DNA of 64,000 nucleotides from JALOAR01 sp041649615 (GTDB taxonomy: Bacteria > Patescibacteriota > Minisyncoccia > UBA6257 > Colwellbacteraceae): contig JBAZMT010000002.1 of the NCBI GenBank assembly GCA_041649615.1, positions 28,587 to 92,586 of the forward strand. The letters are read 5' to 3'. The position numbers were made by a program, and so were the translations under genes. This document shows, piece by piece, positions 42,784 to 51,115 of the stretch. The notes under the pieces were generated by a model. It had not been told where the DNA came from. It made no database searches and saw nothing but the letters and a program-made list of their open reading frames with translations. Position 1 is the first letter of the stretch; every line of letters begins with the position of its first letter.

Positions 42784-43120
42784 AAAAGACCCGAGAATAG
42801 ATTCGTTCTCCAGAGCTCTTAATTTATCCATTTTTGAAAATTTTTCGGCGCAGGTGAGAGGAAAAGTGGATACGATAAGTAAAAACGCGATTACCGTAAA
42901 GGAAGGGAAGGACAAAGTAAAACTTTTGTTTGACAAGGATTTTCCGCCCGCCGTTATAAAAATAACAATTGGCGGCAAGACCGGGAAAAAAGCCGAGGAT
43001 ATTACTCTTGCGGCCGTTAAGACGGGAAAGAAGGTGTCGGCCAACGTCGCGTTGCTTCCATCCGGAGAATGGAAGGCCTTTGGAATTGCCATGAGAGAGG
43101 AGGTAAAATCCTCAAAGTGA
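42761..43120 (+). CDS. Small basic beta-rich protein, unknown
   Basis: 119 residues. After a lysine-rich start, the segment QVRGKVDTISKNAITVKEGKD resembles the first strands of small OB-like or DUF5666-like beta barrels, followed by KKVSANVALLPSGEWKAFGIAM. No certain family. Its stop overlaps the GTG of the oxidoreductase gene (GTGA) and it overlaps the previous gene, so translation is coupled throughout. A nucleic-acid or peptide-binding accessory role is possible but unproven. Confidence 0.6.
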   Translation: MSQTKKAKKDPRIDSFSRALNLSIFENFSAQVRGKVDTISKNAITVKEGKDKVKLLFDKDFPPAVIKITIGGKTGKKAEDITLAAVKTGKKVSANVALLPSGEWKAFGIAMREEVKSSK

Positions 43121-44694
43121 GAAGAACGGTTATTTTTGCGGGCGAGGCCGGACAAGGCATTGACCGGACGGCGGTTATTTTTGGGAAAATCGTCGCTTTA
43201 TTAGGCTATTCGTGCTTCATATATCGCGATTACTCATCGCTTATTCGCGGAGGGCATAATTTCAGCATTGTTACTTTTTCGCGAGATGTAGTTAGAAGTC
43301 ACGATGAAAAGGCGGACGTACTCGTGGCGTTAGACGAAAAGTCCGTTTTGGGCCATGAGAAAGTGATTCGGAAAGAGGGAATGATTTTTGCGGCAAAGGA
43401 CATAGATTTGAAAGAAGGTGATAAACACTTCGTGAATAATGTTCTGCTCGGGATGCTCTTAAAATATTTTTCAATTCCGAAAAGTTCAGGAGTCGGGATT
43501 TTAAGAAAGGAAATCGGCGAAAGCGCCATCAGGGCGTTTGAATATGGTTATTCTAAAGATGTTAAGGGGGTCAATTTGGAGGTTTTGAAAACCGGTGTTT
43601 CATTAGAACTTTCTGACGGAAACCATGCCGTTGCCAAAGCGGCTTTGGATTCGGGGCTGAAAATGGCTTTTTACTATCCGATGACTCCGGCGACAGGAGT
43701 ATTTGCCGAACTGGAAAGGCAGAAGAGAGAAAAGAAAATATTAGTGGAGCAAATGGAAGATGAAATCGCAGCCGCGAACGCGATACTCGGGGCAAACTAT
43801 GCGGGCGTACCAGCCATGACGGGGAGTTCGGGAGGAGGGATCGCGCTTATGAGCGAAGCGGTAAGCTTTGCCGGAATGGCCGAATTGCCGGCGGTATTTT
43901 ACGCGGCCCAGAGAATGGGGCCTTCAACCGGCGTGCCGACTTATACGGCGCAAGGAGATTTGAAATTTGTATTGAATATGGCTCCCGGAGAATTTCCGCG
44001 TTTGGTTTTAATCCCGGGAGACGAGGAAGACGCGTATAAAGCGACAAGAGAAGCGTTCTATTTCGCTAATAAGTACAGAATACCAGCGTTTGTAATTTCC
44101 GATAAACACATTGCCGAGAGCTATTCCACGCATAAAACGCTAAAAAGCACGCTTCCAAGGGCTGCGGTTTTATCCGAAAAAGCGAGCGATGGTTATCAAA
44201 GCTACGCTTTTACCAAAGACGGTATTTCACCGGCCATAATACCCGGAGGAGGGCAAATTTTCCGCGCGGCAAGCTACGAGCATGACGAATTCGGCCACAC
44301 GACAGAAGACCCGGTGATTATAAAAAAGATGAACGATAAGAGGCTCCGCAAACTAGAAACTCTTAAAAAAGAACTCACAAAATTCTCTGGAATCTCGGTC
44401 TATGGAAAGGGAGAAAAAATAATCGTGTTTGCGGGTTCGCCAAAGGGAGCGATCCTTGACGCTTTGCCGATGCTTAAAGGATTCAAAGCGATTCAGATCA
44501 ATAGGCTTGCGCCTTTTCCCGAAAATGAATTGGCGAAAGCCTTAAAGGGCGAATTTTACACGGTTGAAAATAACGCGACTGGACAACTGAAAGACATAAT
44601 AAGAGAAAATTGCGGAGTCAGCGCGAAAAAAAGTTTTTTGCGTTATGACGGCAGACCATTTACGCCGGACGACATAATCAAATTTTTTAAATGA
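43117..44694 (+). CDS. 2-oxoacid:ferredoxin oxidoreductase, fused gamma-alpha subunit
   Basis: 525 residues. Residues 1-165 are the gamma domain (VIFAGEAGQGIDRTA...RGGHNFSIV). From about 170 on is the alpha (pyrimidine-binding) part with AFYYPMTPATGVFAELE, EQMEDEIAAANAILGAN and TGSSGGGIALM. Together with the TPP subunit downstream it oxidises a 2-oxoacid (pyruvate, 2-oxoglutarate or similar) to the acyl-CoA with reduction of ferredoxin. GTG 43117 overlaps the previous stop and starts exactly at the gamma domain. Its location in this locus suggests electron supply for the radical SAM enzymes. Confidence 0.92.
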   Translation: MRRTVIFAGEAGQGIDRTAVIFGKIVALLGYSCFIYRDYSSLIRGGHNFSIVTFSRDVVRSHDEKADVLVALDEKSVLGHEKVIRKEGMIFAAKDIDLKEGDKHFVNNVLLGMLLKYFSIPKSSGVGILRKEIGESAIRAFEYGYSKDVKGVNLEVLKTGVSLELSDGNHAVAKAALDSGLKMAFYYPMTPATGVFAELERQKREKKILVEQMEDEIAAANAILGANYAGVPAMTGSSGGGIALMSEAVSFAGMAELPAVFYAAQRMGPSTGVPTYTAQGDLKFVLNMAPGEFPRLVLIPGDEEDAYKATREAFYFANKYRIPAFVISDKHIAESYSTHKTLKSTLPRAAVLSEKASDGYQSYAFTKDGISPAIIPGGGQIFRAASYEHDEFGHTTEDPVIIKKMNDKRLRKLETLKKELTKFSGISVYGKGEKIIVFAGSPKGAILDALPMLKGFKAIQINRLAPFPENELAKALKGEFYTVENNATGQLKDIIRENCGVSAKKSFLRYDGRPFTPDDIIKFFK

Positions 44695-45407
44695 AAAAAG
44701 AACCGCAAAACATAAATACAACAGAGAAAAATACATGGTGCCCGGGGTGCCTTAATTTCGTAACGCTTGCGACGTTAAAGAAAACGTTAAGAAAACTCCA
44801 CGACGAGAATAAAATAGATCTGAATAAAACGGTTCTTGTTACGGATATCGGGTGCGGAGCGAAGATCTACGATTACATAAACGTCTCTGCCGTTTACGCT
44901 TTGCACGGACGAGTGTTGCCGGTGGCGACGGGAATAAAAGCGGCAAGACCGGAGCTTACGGTAATCGGATTCGGAGGAGACGGAGGAACGTACAACGAGG
45001 GAATGAATCACTTGATACATTCGGCAAGAAGAAACGTGGGAGTAACGATGATCGTTGCGAACAACAGGGTATTTGCCCTTACCAAGGGGCAACCGACGGC
45101 GACAAACGAAACGAGTTTCGGGATACCGATCGATGCCATAAGACTTTCGCAGGATGCGGGAGCGACGTTTACGATTCGCGCTTCGGCGCTTGCGCCTGAT
45201 TTTTTAGAAAAAGCTCTGGAAAAGGCAATAACGCACAAAGGTTTTTCGCTTTTAGAAATAATCCAGCCATGCCTAATATTTAAAAATGACGTGGATGAGA
45301 TCCGTAAAGAAACGGAAAAGCTAAAAAAAGCGGGGATACCGGAGGGAAAGAAGAGGATAACATGGGAGGAGGCAATAAGAGGACATATTGCATCAAAGAG
45401 AGACTGA
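44691..45407 (+). CDS. 2-oxoacid:ferredoxin oxidoreductase, beta (TPP) subunit
   Basis: 238 residues. It begins with TWCPGCLNF, the KorB-type N-terminal CxxC, and contains the TPP-binding motif FGGDGGTYNEGMNHLIH and ANNRVFALTKGQPT. It pairs with the fused gamma-alpha subunit, overlapping that gene by four bases. The substrate is not fixed by sequence; the short beta subunit without its own delta ferredoxin domain fits the 2-oxoglutarate-type two-subunit group. The ferredoxin at 45426 is the likely acceptor. Confidence 0.92.
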   Translation: MKKEPQNINTTEKNTWCPGCLNFVTLATLKKTLRKLHDENKIDLNKTVLVTDIGCGAKIYDYINVSAVYALHGRVLPVATGIKAARPELTVIGFGGDGGTYNEGMNHLIHSARRNVGVTMIVANNRVFALTKGQPTATNETSFGIPIDAIRLSQDAGATFTIRASALAPDFLEKALEKAITHKGFSLLEIIQPCLIFKNDVDEIRKETEKLKKAGIPEGKKRITWEEAIRGHIASKRD

Positions 45408-45425
45408 ACTAAAATTAATTAATAA

Positions 45426-45644
45426 ATGGCAAAGATAACTTTAAATCTTGATATGTGCGTTGCTTGCGGATCGTGCATTACCGCATGCTCTCAAATGTTT
45501 GAAATGGATATGAGTACGCTTAAAGTGGCGTTAAAAGCGGGAAAAAGAGAGGGGGATTTATGGACGCTTGAAACGGCAGATGTGGAATGCGCAAAAAGGG
45601 CGGCAGGAGGATGCTTAATGAAGGCGATAAGCGTAGAAGAGTAG
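45426..45644 (+). CDS. Ferredoxin, single [4Fe-4S] type
   Basis: 72 residues. C11-x2-C14-x2-C17 near the N-terminus and C63 near the end (GGCLMKAI) match a one-cluster ferredoxin; C21 and C55 could form the extra disulfide known in monocluster ferredoxins. It is the likely electron carrier between the oxidoreductase just upstream and the radical SAM enzymes. TAAAAT (45410-45415) ends ten bases before the ATG. It is the last gene of the plus-strand run. Confidence 0.92.
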   Translation: MAKITLNLDMCVACGSCITACSQMFEMDMSTLKVALKAGKREGDLWTLETADVECAKRAAGGCLMKAISVEE

Positions 45645-45689
45645 AGAACAAATGGAAGTTATAAAGAAATGTGTAGACGAATCTGCTCA

Positions 45690-45715
45690 GAGCCGCTAGG
45701 CCAAGCCTAAGGCTC
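45690..45715. terminator. Hairpin terminator ending the radical SAM locus
   Basis: GAGCC..TAGGC and GCCTA..GGCTC form a nearly continuous stem, followed 14 bases later by ATTTTT. It separates the ferredoxin (+) from the convergent U32-type genes (-). Confidence 0.65.
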
Positions 45716-45754
45716 GTCCACATATATTTTTATTCTTCTGGATAAGGTCTGAAC

Positions 45755-46612
45755 TCAAGCAGGGATGACGGGCTCGTATATGAGTCTTGTGAAGTTACCC
45801 GATAATTTCCCTGGATGTAGAATTTCCATCCAAACGGCGTTTCCTTTTTGAATCGTGTAAAAATTGCCTTTCTTTTCCGATTCCAATACGGAAATCAAGC
45901 ATTCTTTGTTACAAGGCGCCTCAAACGGGTACTTTCCTTTGGTGAAATCATTTGCGCCTAAAAGTTGGCATCCGCGGCCGCTTGTGACGTAAACCCACGG
46001 CCAATAAGCGTCAAATTCAAAACGAGAAACATCGGATACGTCTATTCCTTGCGGGAGGGAATCAAAGCCCGCGCGGGATATACCTAAAGCAAGAAAGAAA
46101 TTTGCAAAAGAGGGAACGGAGAAAGAACTGCGCGATGATTCTCTATGAGATTTTTCTGAAGAGAGAGTAAAGAGAGGGTCTCTTTTTAATCTTCCAAGTA
46201 ATCGGCCGAGGATGATTTTTACGGGAACATTTTTCTCTTTAATAAAATTAATGATTCCGAAATCGCTTGTAATTATTTCTTCGCCGGGATTTAGAGAGGA
46301 AAAGACTTCAATAGCGGAAATAATGGACTTGACGTTTCGTTCTCCCATGTAAGGCAGGACCAAAGACATTTCTTTTTCGGACGATAAGCATAAAGAAAAA
46401 GCCTCAATTATTTCGTTTCTTTGAGGAAGCCGACGAGCACAGGTTTCGTGGCCGAAATAAACTCGGGTAGCTTTTTGCAAGAACGTTCTTGTCTCCGAAA
46501 GAGTCCTCAGTTCTTGCGGAGAACCTCTCAACGGTTTGTTTTCCATAAAAAGTCTTAAATCGTTAAGGGAAGGAAGGGCGATGCATATTTCTTTATCCCA
46601 ATTTTCAAACAT
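45755..46612 (-). CDS. U32-type protein, UbiV-like
   Basis: 285 residues. No obvious protease site; instead there is a cysteine layout C58 ... C215-x18-C234-x3-C238, which mirrors UbiV (one early Cys, then three clustered with a final C-x3-C) and would hold a [4Fe-4S] cluster. The segment TSDFGIINFIKEKNVPV is typical of the family barrel. Together with the upstream gene it forms a UbiU/UbiV-like pair. In proteobacteria such pairs do oxygen-independent hydroxylation for ubiquinone; nothing here suggests quinone synthesis, so the target is unknown. The 5' end overlaps the UbiU-like gene by eight bases. Confidence 0.7.
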   Translation of the reverse strand: MFENWDKEICIALPSLNDLRLFMENKPLRGSPQELRTLSETRTFLQKATRVYFGHETCARRLPQRNEIIEAFSLCLSSEKEMSLVLPYMGERNVKSIISAIEVFSSLNPGEEIITSDFGIINFIKEKNVPVKIILGRLLGRLKRDPLFTLSSEKSHRESSRSSFSVPSFANFFLALGISRAGFDSLPQGIDVSDVSRFEFDAYWPWVYVTSGRGCQLLGANDFTKGKYPFEAPCNKECLISVLESEKKGNFYTIQKGNAVWMEILHPGKLSGNFTRLIYEPVIPA

Positions 46613-47588
46613 TTCTTTCGGATGGATAGTTATAGTAACAGCGAGCGCCGGAACAGAAATTTTCGGAACCGATGATTTTTTTACAATCTTCCGGTAATTT
46701 CAATTCCATTGCCTGCTTAACGAGAGGAATAAGCACGGCTCGATTATTTTCGCCGCGAGTAGGTACTTTGATGGCAGAAATTCCCCATTCTTTGAAAAGG
46801 GGAACGGCACAAAGTCCGCAGGTGCGAACTTGAGAATCAAGAAATTTATCACGTTCGGAATCAAAGCTTGGCCCTCTGAAATCCACTGTGGTTTTTAATG
46901 AAACGCTTTTACCAATCTCGTCCGTAATGCTTATAAGTTTCCTCTCTCCGTTCAAAAACCAGGTGCAGAAGCTGGGAGTCCGGGACGAGTGCCAGGTGAG
47001 ACAATAGCCGTCACTAAAAGCGCAGATGTTCCCTATGCCGAATACTTCAAAGGTTACTCCGTCGTCGCGGCCTTTTTCGGCCAAGGATTTGATTTCCGAG
47101 ACGGTTATATCTCGGGGGAGAATAAATCGGCGAATATTTAGAACGTGCTTGTTCCAGAACCGGACGGCCTCGTAATTATTCGCGAGTCCGCCGATGCTTA
47201 CATGAAAAGGCGTATCGACGCCAGCTTCTCTTAGCTCTAACGCGAGCGCGATGTTTGAAACAATGACGCTGTCAAAACGCAGGGGGAGCGTTTCTTTAAC
47301 CATGCGGATGGATAAGCCCATCCTTTCGGGAGGATACTCGTGCTCGTTAACGGTAAGCATAATTTTCTTATGCAGTTTGTGAACAGAGTCCGCAACCAGA
47401 CTTAAGTCTTCAAGGGAAGCGTAGTTATATTCCTTATAAGAACGGCGATTAGGCGCTATTTCCCATTCGTATTCTTTTGACCAATATTCAGGAATGTACC
47501 CGCAGAAGAATTCTTCCGCGCCGGCGTCAACTAAGGGCTTTATTTCGGGGACGGTTTTAATTGAATCAATACCTACGACGATATCCAT
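46605..47588 (-). CDS. U32-family protein, UbiU-like
   Basis: 327 residues of the U32 family. It begins DIVVGIDSIKTVPEIKPLVDAGAEEFFCGY, the family start. Candidate [4Fe-4S] ligands are C189-x6-C196, C208 and C257, resembling UbiU, in which the first two are also separated by six residues. The region GVTFEVFGIGNICAFSDGYC is the family's core. On the minus strand TAGACT ends six bases before the ATG. It faces the radical SAM locus and might hydroxylate the same product; that link is inference. Confidence 0.78.
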   Translation of the reverse strand: MDIVVGIDSIKTVPEIKPLVDAGAEEFFCGYIPEYWSKEYEWEIAPNRRSYKEYNYASLEDLSLVADSVHKLHKKIMLTVNEHEYPPERMGLSIRMVKETLPLRFDSVIVSNIALALELREAGVDTPFHVSIGGLANNYEAVRFWNKHVLNIRRFILPRDITVSEIKSLAEKGRDDGVTFEVFGIGNICAFSDGYCLTWHSSRTPSFCTWFLNGERKLISITDEIGKSVSLKTTVDFRGPSFDSERDKFLDSQVRTCGLCAVPLFKEWGISAIKVPTRGENNRAVLIPLVKQAMELKLPEDCKKIIGSENFCSGARCYYNYPSERNV

Positions 47589-47597
47589 ACGCCTAGT

Positions 47598-49790
47598 CTA
47601 CTCTAAATGAAACTGTTCTCTCAACGAATCCAATTTGGATTTAAGGGGGGCGAATTCCTGGAGACGTAGACCGCTTTCCATAATAATATCTACGGCTTCG
47701 CGACTCCTTTTAACCAGTTCTTTGTTCTCAAGGGCTTTCATCGTGATGTCAGGAAGCCCTTTTTGGCTGTTGCCCAAAAATTCGCCGGGACCTCGAAGGG
47801 CTAAATCTTTTTCGGCAAGTTCAAGCCCGTTTTTGGCTTCGGAGAGGGCCGTAAGACGGTTTTTGGCAATATCCGTGGAGGCGGCGGAGAAAAGCAGACA
47901 ATATGACTGGTGCTCTCCGCGACCGACCCTTCCTTTAAACTGATAAAGCTGGGCAAGACCGAAGCGATCGGCGTCTTCAATGACCATAATGCTCGCGTTC
48001 GGTACGTCTATGCCCACTTCCACGACTGAAGTGCAAACAAGAACGGATAGATCTCCTTTTTTGAAAGCTCCCATTATTTTTTCTTTTTCCTTGGCGGGCA
48101 TTTTCCCGTGAAGCATTCCGATCTTTTCGCCGGGAAAAACGTGAGATGAAAGGCGATCGTATTCTTCTTTTACGTTTTTAACGTTATCCCATGAAGCGCG
48201 GAAGACCGGATTTATTTCTTCATTATTAATTTCACGTGTTTCTATCTTGGGACAGATAACGAATGCTTGCCTTCCTTTTGCCAATTCGCTTCTTATGAAA
48301 GCGTAAGCTTTATTTCTGTTTTGCGGAGAAACCCATTTGGTAACGATCTTTTTCCGGCCCTTGGGAAGTTCGTCAATAAAAGACATATCCAAATCGCCGA
48401 AAAGGGCGATAGCCATAGTTCTCGGAATGGGAGTCGCGGACATACTTAAAAAATGAGGTAAAGTTCCGGCATTGCCTTTTGCCAGATGCGCTCTTTCGGA
48501 AACTCCGAAACGATGCTGTTCGTCAACGACAACCAACCCCAAAGACTCAGGATCAAGAACGGGTCCGGTTTGCCTTTTTGCAATCAAGGCGTGAGTGCCG
48601 ACAACAATATTTATTTTTTTGCGGGAAAGCATATCAGCCATTTCCGATTTTTTAACGTCCGATTCCAAACATTCCTCCATAAATACTTTTGCTTCTCCCG
48701 AAGTGAAAAGCCCGAGAGTTATTCCGGAAAGAGAAAACAGTTTTTTAATTGTTTCATAATGCTGAACGGCAAGGATTTCGGTCGGCGCCATGATGGCCGA
48801 TTGGTATCCTCTTTTTGCCGCCACAATAGCCGCGATCGCGGCAACGACCGTTTTACCCGAACCGACGTCTCCTTGCAGGAGTCTGTTCATCGGATGGCCG
48901 GAAGACATATCGGAAAGAATCTGAAAGAGGGATTTCTTTTGCGAGAAGGTCAGTTCGTAAGGGAGAAGCGAAAGCATTTGCTTAATTTCTTCCGCGTCAA
49001 AAGGAATGACTGGCGCCTTCATTTCCATGAGTTTCTGCCGGCTTACTCGGTTTAGAAGTTGGATCAGGAAAAGGGTTTCAAAAGAAAACCGTTTTCTGGC
49101 GAAAGCTCCATCTTTCATGTTTTCCGGGAAATGGGCTTTGCGGATGCAAACCGAGATTTCGGGGAGTTGCTCGGCCAAGCGGATTTTTTCCGGAATGAAT
49201 TCCGTAAACGAATCGGCGAGAGAGATGATTTTTCCGGCGATGCGTTGCATCATCGCCGAACTTACGCCTTTTGGCCGGATGTAAACGGGGATAATGGAAC
49301 CAATCCGACTAGCGGATTTAGAATTTTCTTTTCCAACCACTTCATACACGGGATTCCAAAGAACAAGACCTCTTTGCCGTTCCATTATTTTTCCGGAAGC
49401 GACTATTTCGTCTCCGTCGCCAAAGCCGTATCTTACGTAAGGCTGATTGAACCAAACGGCTTTAATTTTTACGCCGTTTTCTCCTTGAAGCTCGGCTTCC
49501 GTGATGGACAGCTTTCTTTGCCATATTCTTTTAGTGAAAGATTTATTTACGCGAGCTCTTACGACGATGTTTTCACCGATGGAAAATTTTCCCGGAGTTT
49601 CCGGATTTATCCAATCCTCGTATCTCACGGGAAAAGACAACAATAAATCTCCCGCGGTTTTTATGCCGATCTCTTCCAGTTTTTTCGCCGTTCCTGGAGG
49701 AACGCCTTTAATGGATTTAAGAGGAGTGCTTATTTTGAGTTCGTCGACTGCCACAACTTTGATTTTAGCGAAAATCTTGAAGGGTTTCAT
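47598..49790 (-). CDS. recG: ATP-dependent DNA helicase RecG
   Basis: Remodels stalled replication forks and Holliday junctions; about 730 residues. The N-terminal wedge domain begins STPLKSIKGVPPGTAKKLEEIGIKTAGDLL. Walker A is LLQGDVGSGKTVVAAIAA, the DEAD-like box is DEQHRFG, then MSATPIPRTMA, and the C-terminal helicase motif is QFKGRVGRGEHQSYC. ATG 49790 starts the standard protein; upstream in-frame codons to 49874 overlap the divergent orphan's control region. Confidence 0.96.
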   Translation of the reverse strand: MKPFKIFAKIKVVAVDELKISTPLKSIKGVPPGTAKKLEEIGIKTAGDLLLSFPVRYEDWINPETPGKFSIGENIVVRARVNKSFTKRIWQRKLSITEAELQGENGVKIKAVWFNQPYVRYGFGDGDEIVASGKIMERQRGLVLWNPVYEVVGKENSKSASRIGSIIPVYIRPKGVSSAMMQRIAGKIISLADSFTEFIPEKIRLAEQLPEISVCIRKAHFPENMKDGAFARKRFSFETLFLIQLLNRVSRQKLMEMKAPVIPFDAEEIKQMLSLLPYELTFSQKKSLFQILSDMSSGHPMNRLLQGDVGSGKTVVAAIAAIVAAKRGYQSAIMAPTEILAVQHYETIKKLFSLSGITLGLFTSGEAKVFMEECLESDVKKSEMADMLSRKKINIVVGTHALIAKRQTGPVLDPESLGLVVVDEQHRFGVSERAHLAKGNAGTLPHFLSMSATPIPRTMAIALFGDLDMSFIDELPKGRKKIVTKWVSPQNRNKAYAFIRSELAKGRQAFVICPKIETREINNEEINPVFRASWDNVKNVKEEYDRLSSHVFPGEKIGMLHGKMPAKEKEKIMGAFKKGDLSVLVCTSVVEVGIDVPNASIMVIEDADRFGLAQLYQFKGRVGRGEHQSYCLLFSAASTDIAKNRLTALSEAKNGLELAEKDLALRGPGEFLGNSQKGLPDITMKALENKELVKRSREAVDIIMESGLRLQEFAPLKSKLDSLREQFHLE

Positions 49791-49859
49791 TTTTTGTGGT
49801 TTACTCCTACCGAAATAAACCTGTTTTTTAAGAACTAGATAGGAAGGGAGGTAATTCAC

Positions 49860-50300
49860 ATGGCAATGGCACAACGTGCCTACGCTCTTGTGTCCAAGAG
49901 CGATGAGCCGGCCGCTTACGAAAAAGCGCTTTCTCTACTCTACCGTCTTCAGGCGGCGGGAAAGGAAGGAACGGGGGCAATACTCAATATTTCTCTCGTA
50001 ACCACGATAAGCAAGCCAACCTCATCGGGAACGCTATACCTGGATAACGACGGGCCCCTCGTCGGCTACATGGAGCTCGAGGTGGGCTACGTGCTTACGG
50101 CAACCGAGGAAGAGTTATCCGCAAGAATACAGGCCGCGGGAATAATCATCGCGGAAGCTTACAATGGGAAGCATCCCGTTACGGCCATGGGAACCATGGA
50201 AGAAAGACTCGGAGAAGCCGGGAAAAAGGCGGTAAAGGGTCTTATAATAGATCACAGCGGGTTGAATCCGAATTTTCTATCGGAGACAAAGAGGGAGTAA
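49860..50300 (+). CDS. Orphan protein with strong Shine-Dalgarno site
   Basis: 146 residues, soluble, no recognised family. Segments are AYEKALSLLYRLQAAGKEGTG, a beta-rich LYLDNDGPLVGYMELEVGYV and a C-terminal helix. GGGAGGT lies at good spacing before the ATG at 49860 and a terminator follows directly, so it is a single-gene unit. Together with the next gene and those at 14784, 16615 and 17503 it belongs to a class of Shine-Dalgarno-bearing orphans. Confidence 0.7.
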   Translation: MAMAQRAYALVSKSDEPAAYEKALSLLYRLQAAGKEGTGAILNISLVTTISKPTSSGTLYLDNDGPLVGYMELEVGYVLTATEEELSARIQAAGIIIAEAYNGKHPVTAMGTMEERLGEAGKKAVKGLIIDHSGLNPNFLSETKRE

Positions 50301-50311
50301 TCCCTCTTTTT
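50288..50311 (+). terminator. Terminator after the orphan at 49860
   Basis: AAAGAGGGA and TCCCTCTTT with a GTAA loop, followed by a T-rich run; the left arm includes the last codons of the gene. Confidence 0.85.
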
Positions 50312-50393
50312 ATTTGATTAATTTTTCCAAGCGTGGTCTAATTGCCTAAAGTTAATTTCTTTGATAATTGAAAAAGAGAGGAGGTGTTCCCTG

Positions 50394-50807
50394 ATGGAGT
50401 CTACTACGACGAGCAGAATGGACTTTTTCCCAATCAGTAAACCGTTTCGTGAAAAAGTTGAACTGGCGAAGGATTGGATTAGAAGGCGTTCTCTTAAAGA
50501 AGCGATGATGATGGACGACAAGATAAGGCATATCTTTTTTACGGAGTCAAAAGAACGGAAAACGAATGATGCGGCCGTTGTTGAAACTGAAGAAGATACT
50601 TATATCGGTTTTTACGCTTTGACTCCAGACTATGCGGACACCCTTGATACCGAAAAACTTGCCGTAAGACTTTTGGTGGCGGCATACACGCTCCATTTTT
50701 TTGAGAGGGCACCAATTGATACGGCAAGACGTCTTGCGGAGGAAAAGGGACAGGAAATATTGCGAGAACTTCGCAAGATGAAATTACGCGAGTTTGAAGA
50801 GAATTGA
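50394..50807 (+). CDS. Orphan protein with strong Shine-Dalgarno site
   Basis: 137 residues, charged, probably helical, no recognised family. ATG 50394 follows GAGAGGAGGTG at nine-base spacing; an upstream in-frame TTG at 50361 would bypass this site. A GATAAT lies about 30 bases upstream of the start. Its stop touches a terminator hairpin. It could have been duplicated or inherited together with the preceding orphan, but the two proteins are not obviously alike. Confidence 0.7.
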   Translation: MESTTTSRMDFFPISKPFREKVELAKDWIRRRSLKEAMMMDDKIRHIFFTESKERKTNDAAVVETEEDTYIGFYALTPDYADTLDTEKLAVRLLVAAYTLHFFERAPIDTARRLAEEKGQEILRELRKMKLREFEEN

Positions 50808-50829
50808 AAACGGGCATTGCCCGTTTTTT
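50807..50829 (+). terminator. Terminator after the orphan at 50394
   Basis: AAAACGGGC and GCCCGTTTT with an ATT loop, followed by TT. Confidence 0.88.
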
Positions 50830-50842
50830 GTTTGAAAAATTT

Positions 50843-50957
50843 TTGTGGACCGCCTGGGAATCCCTCCAACTCTTTTACTCACCGTCGCTCGCAAAAGGGC
50901 GAATCTTCAGTCCGGCGTTCGATTCCCAAACTATAAATTGTGGACCGCCTGGGAATC
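50843..50957. repeat. 20-bp direct repeat of the tRNA-Lys 3' end
   Basis: TTGTGGACCGCCTGGGAATC occurs at 50843-50862 and again at 50938-50957, where it is the 3' end of tRNA-Lys. The 75 bases between also carry a GTTCGATTCCC T-arm fragment. This resembles the scar of an insertion or deletion at the tRNA 3' end. Confidence 0.6.
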
Positions 50958-51013
50958 GAACCCAGAACCTTACGCTTAAGAGGCGTCTGCTCTGCCAGTT
51001 GAGCTAGCGATCC
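50941..51013 (-). tRNA. tRNA-Lys (anticodon CTT)
   Basis: On the minus strand the acceptor GGATCGC pairs with GCGGTCC. The anticodon loop CTCTTAA gives CTT (Lys AAG). The T-arm has GGTTCGATTCC. CCA is not encoded. Confidence 0.93.
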
Positions 51014-51115
51014 ACCGATGTTTTAGACAGAACGAATATAACTTATTTTTAACTTGTTTTCAATAAAAATTTGGACATTTGTAAAGCAAACATTTTAAAT
51101 CTAGAGTAATATTAT

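Noticed and set aside
45652..45699. 15-codon ORF (MEVIKKCVDESAQSR) after the ferredoxin gene
   Set aside because: It begins closely after the ferredoxin but stops within the terminator hairpin; too short and without support, possibly a truncated gene start.
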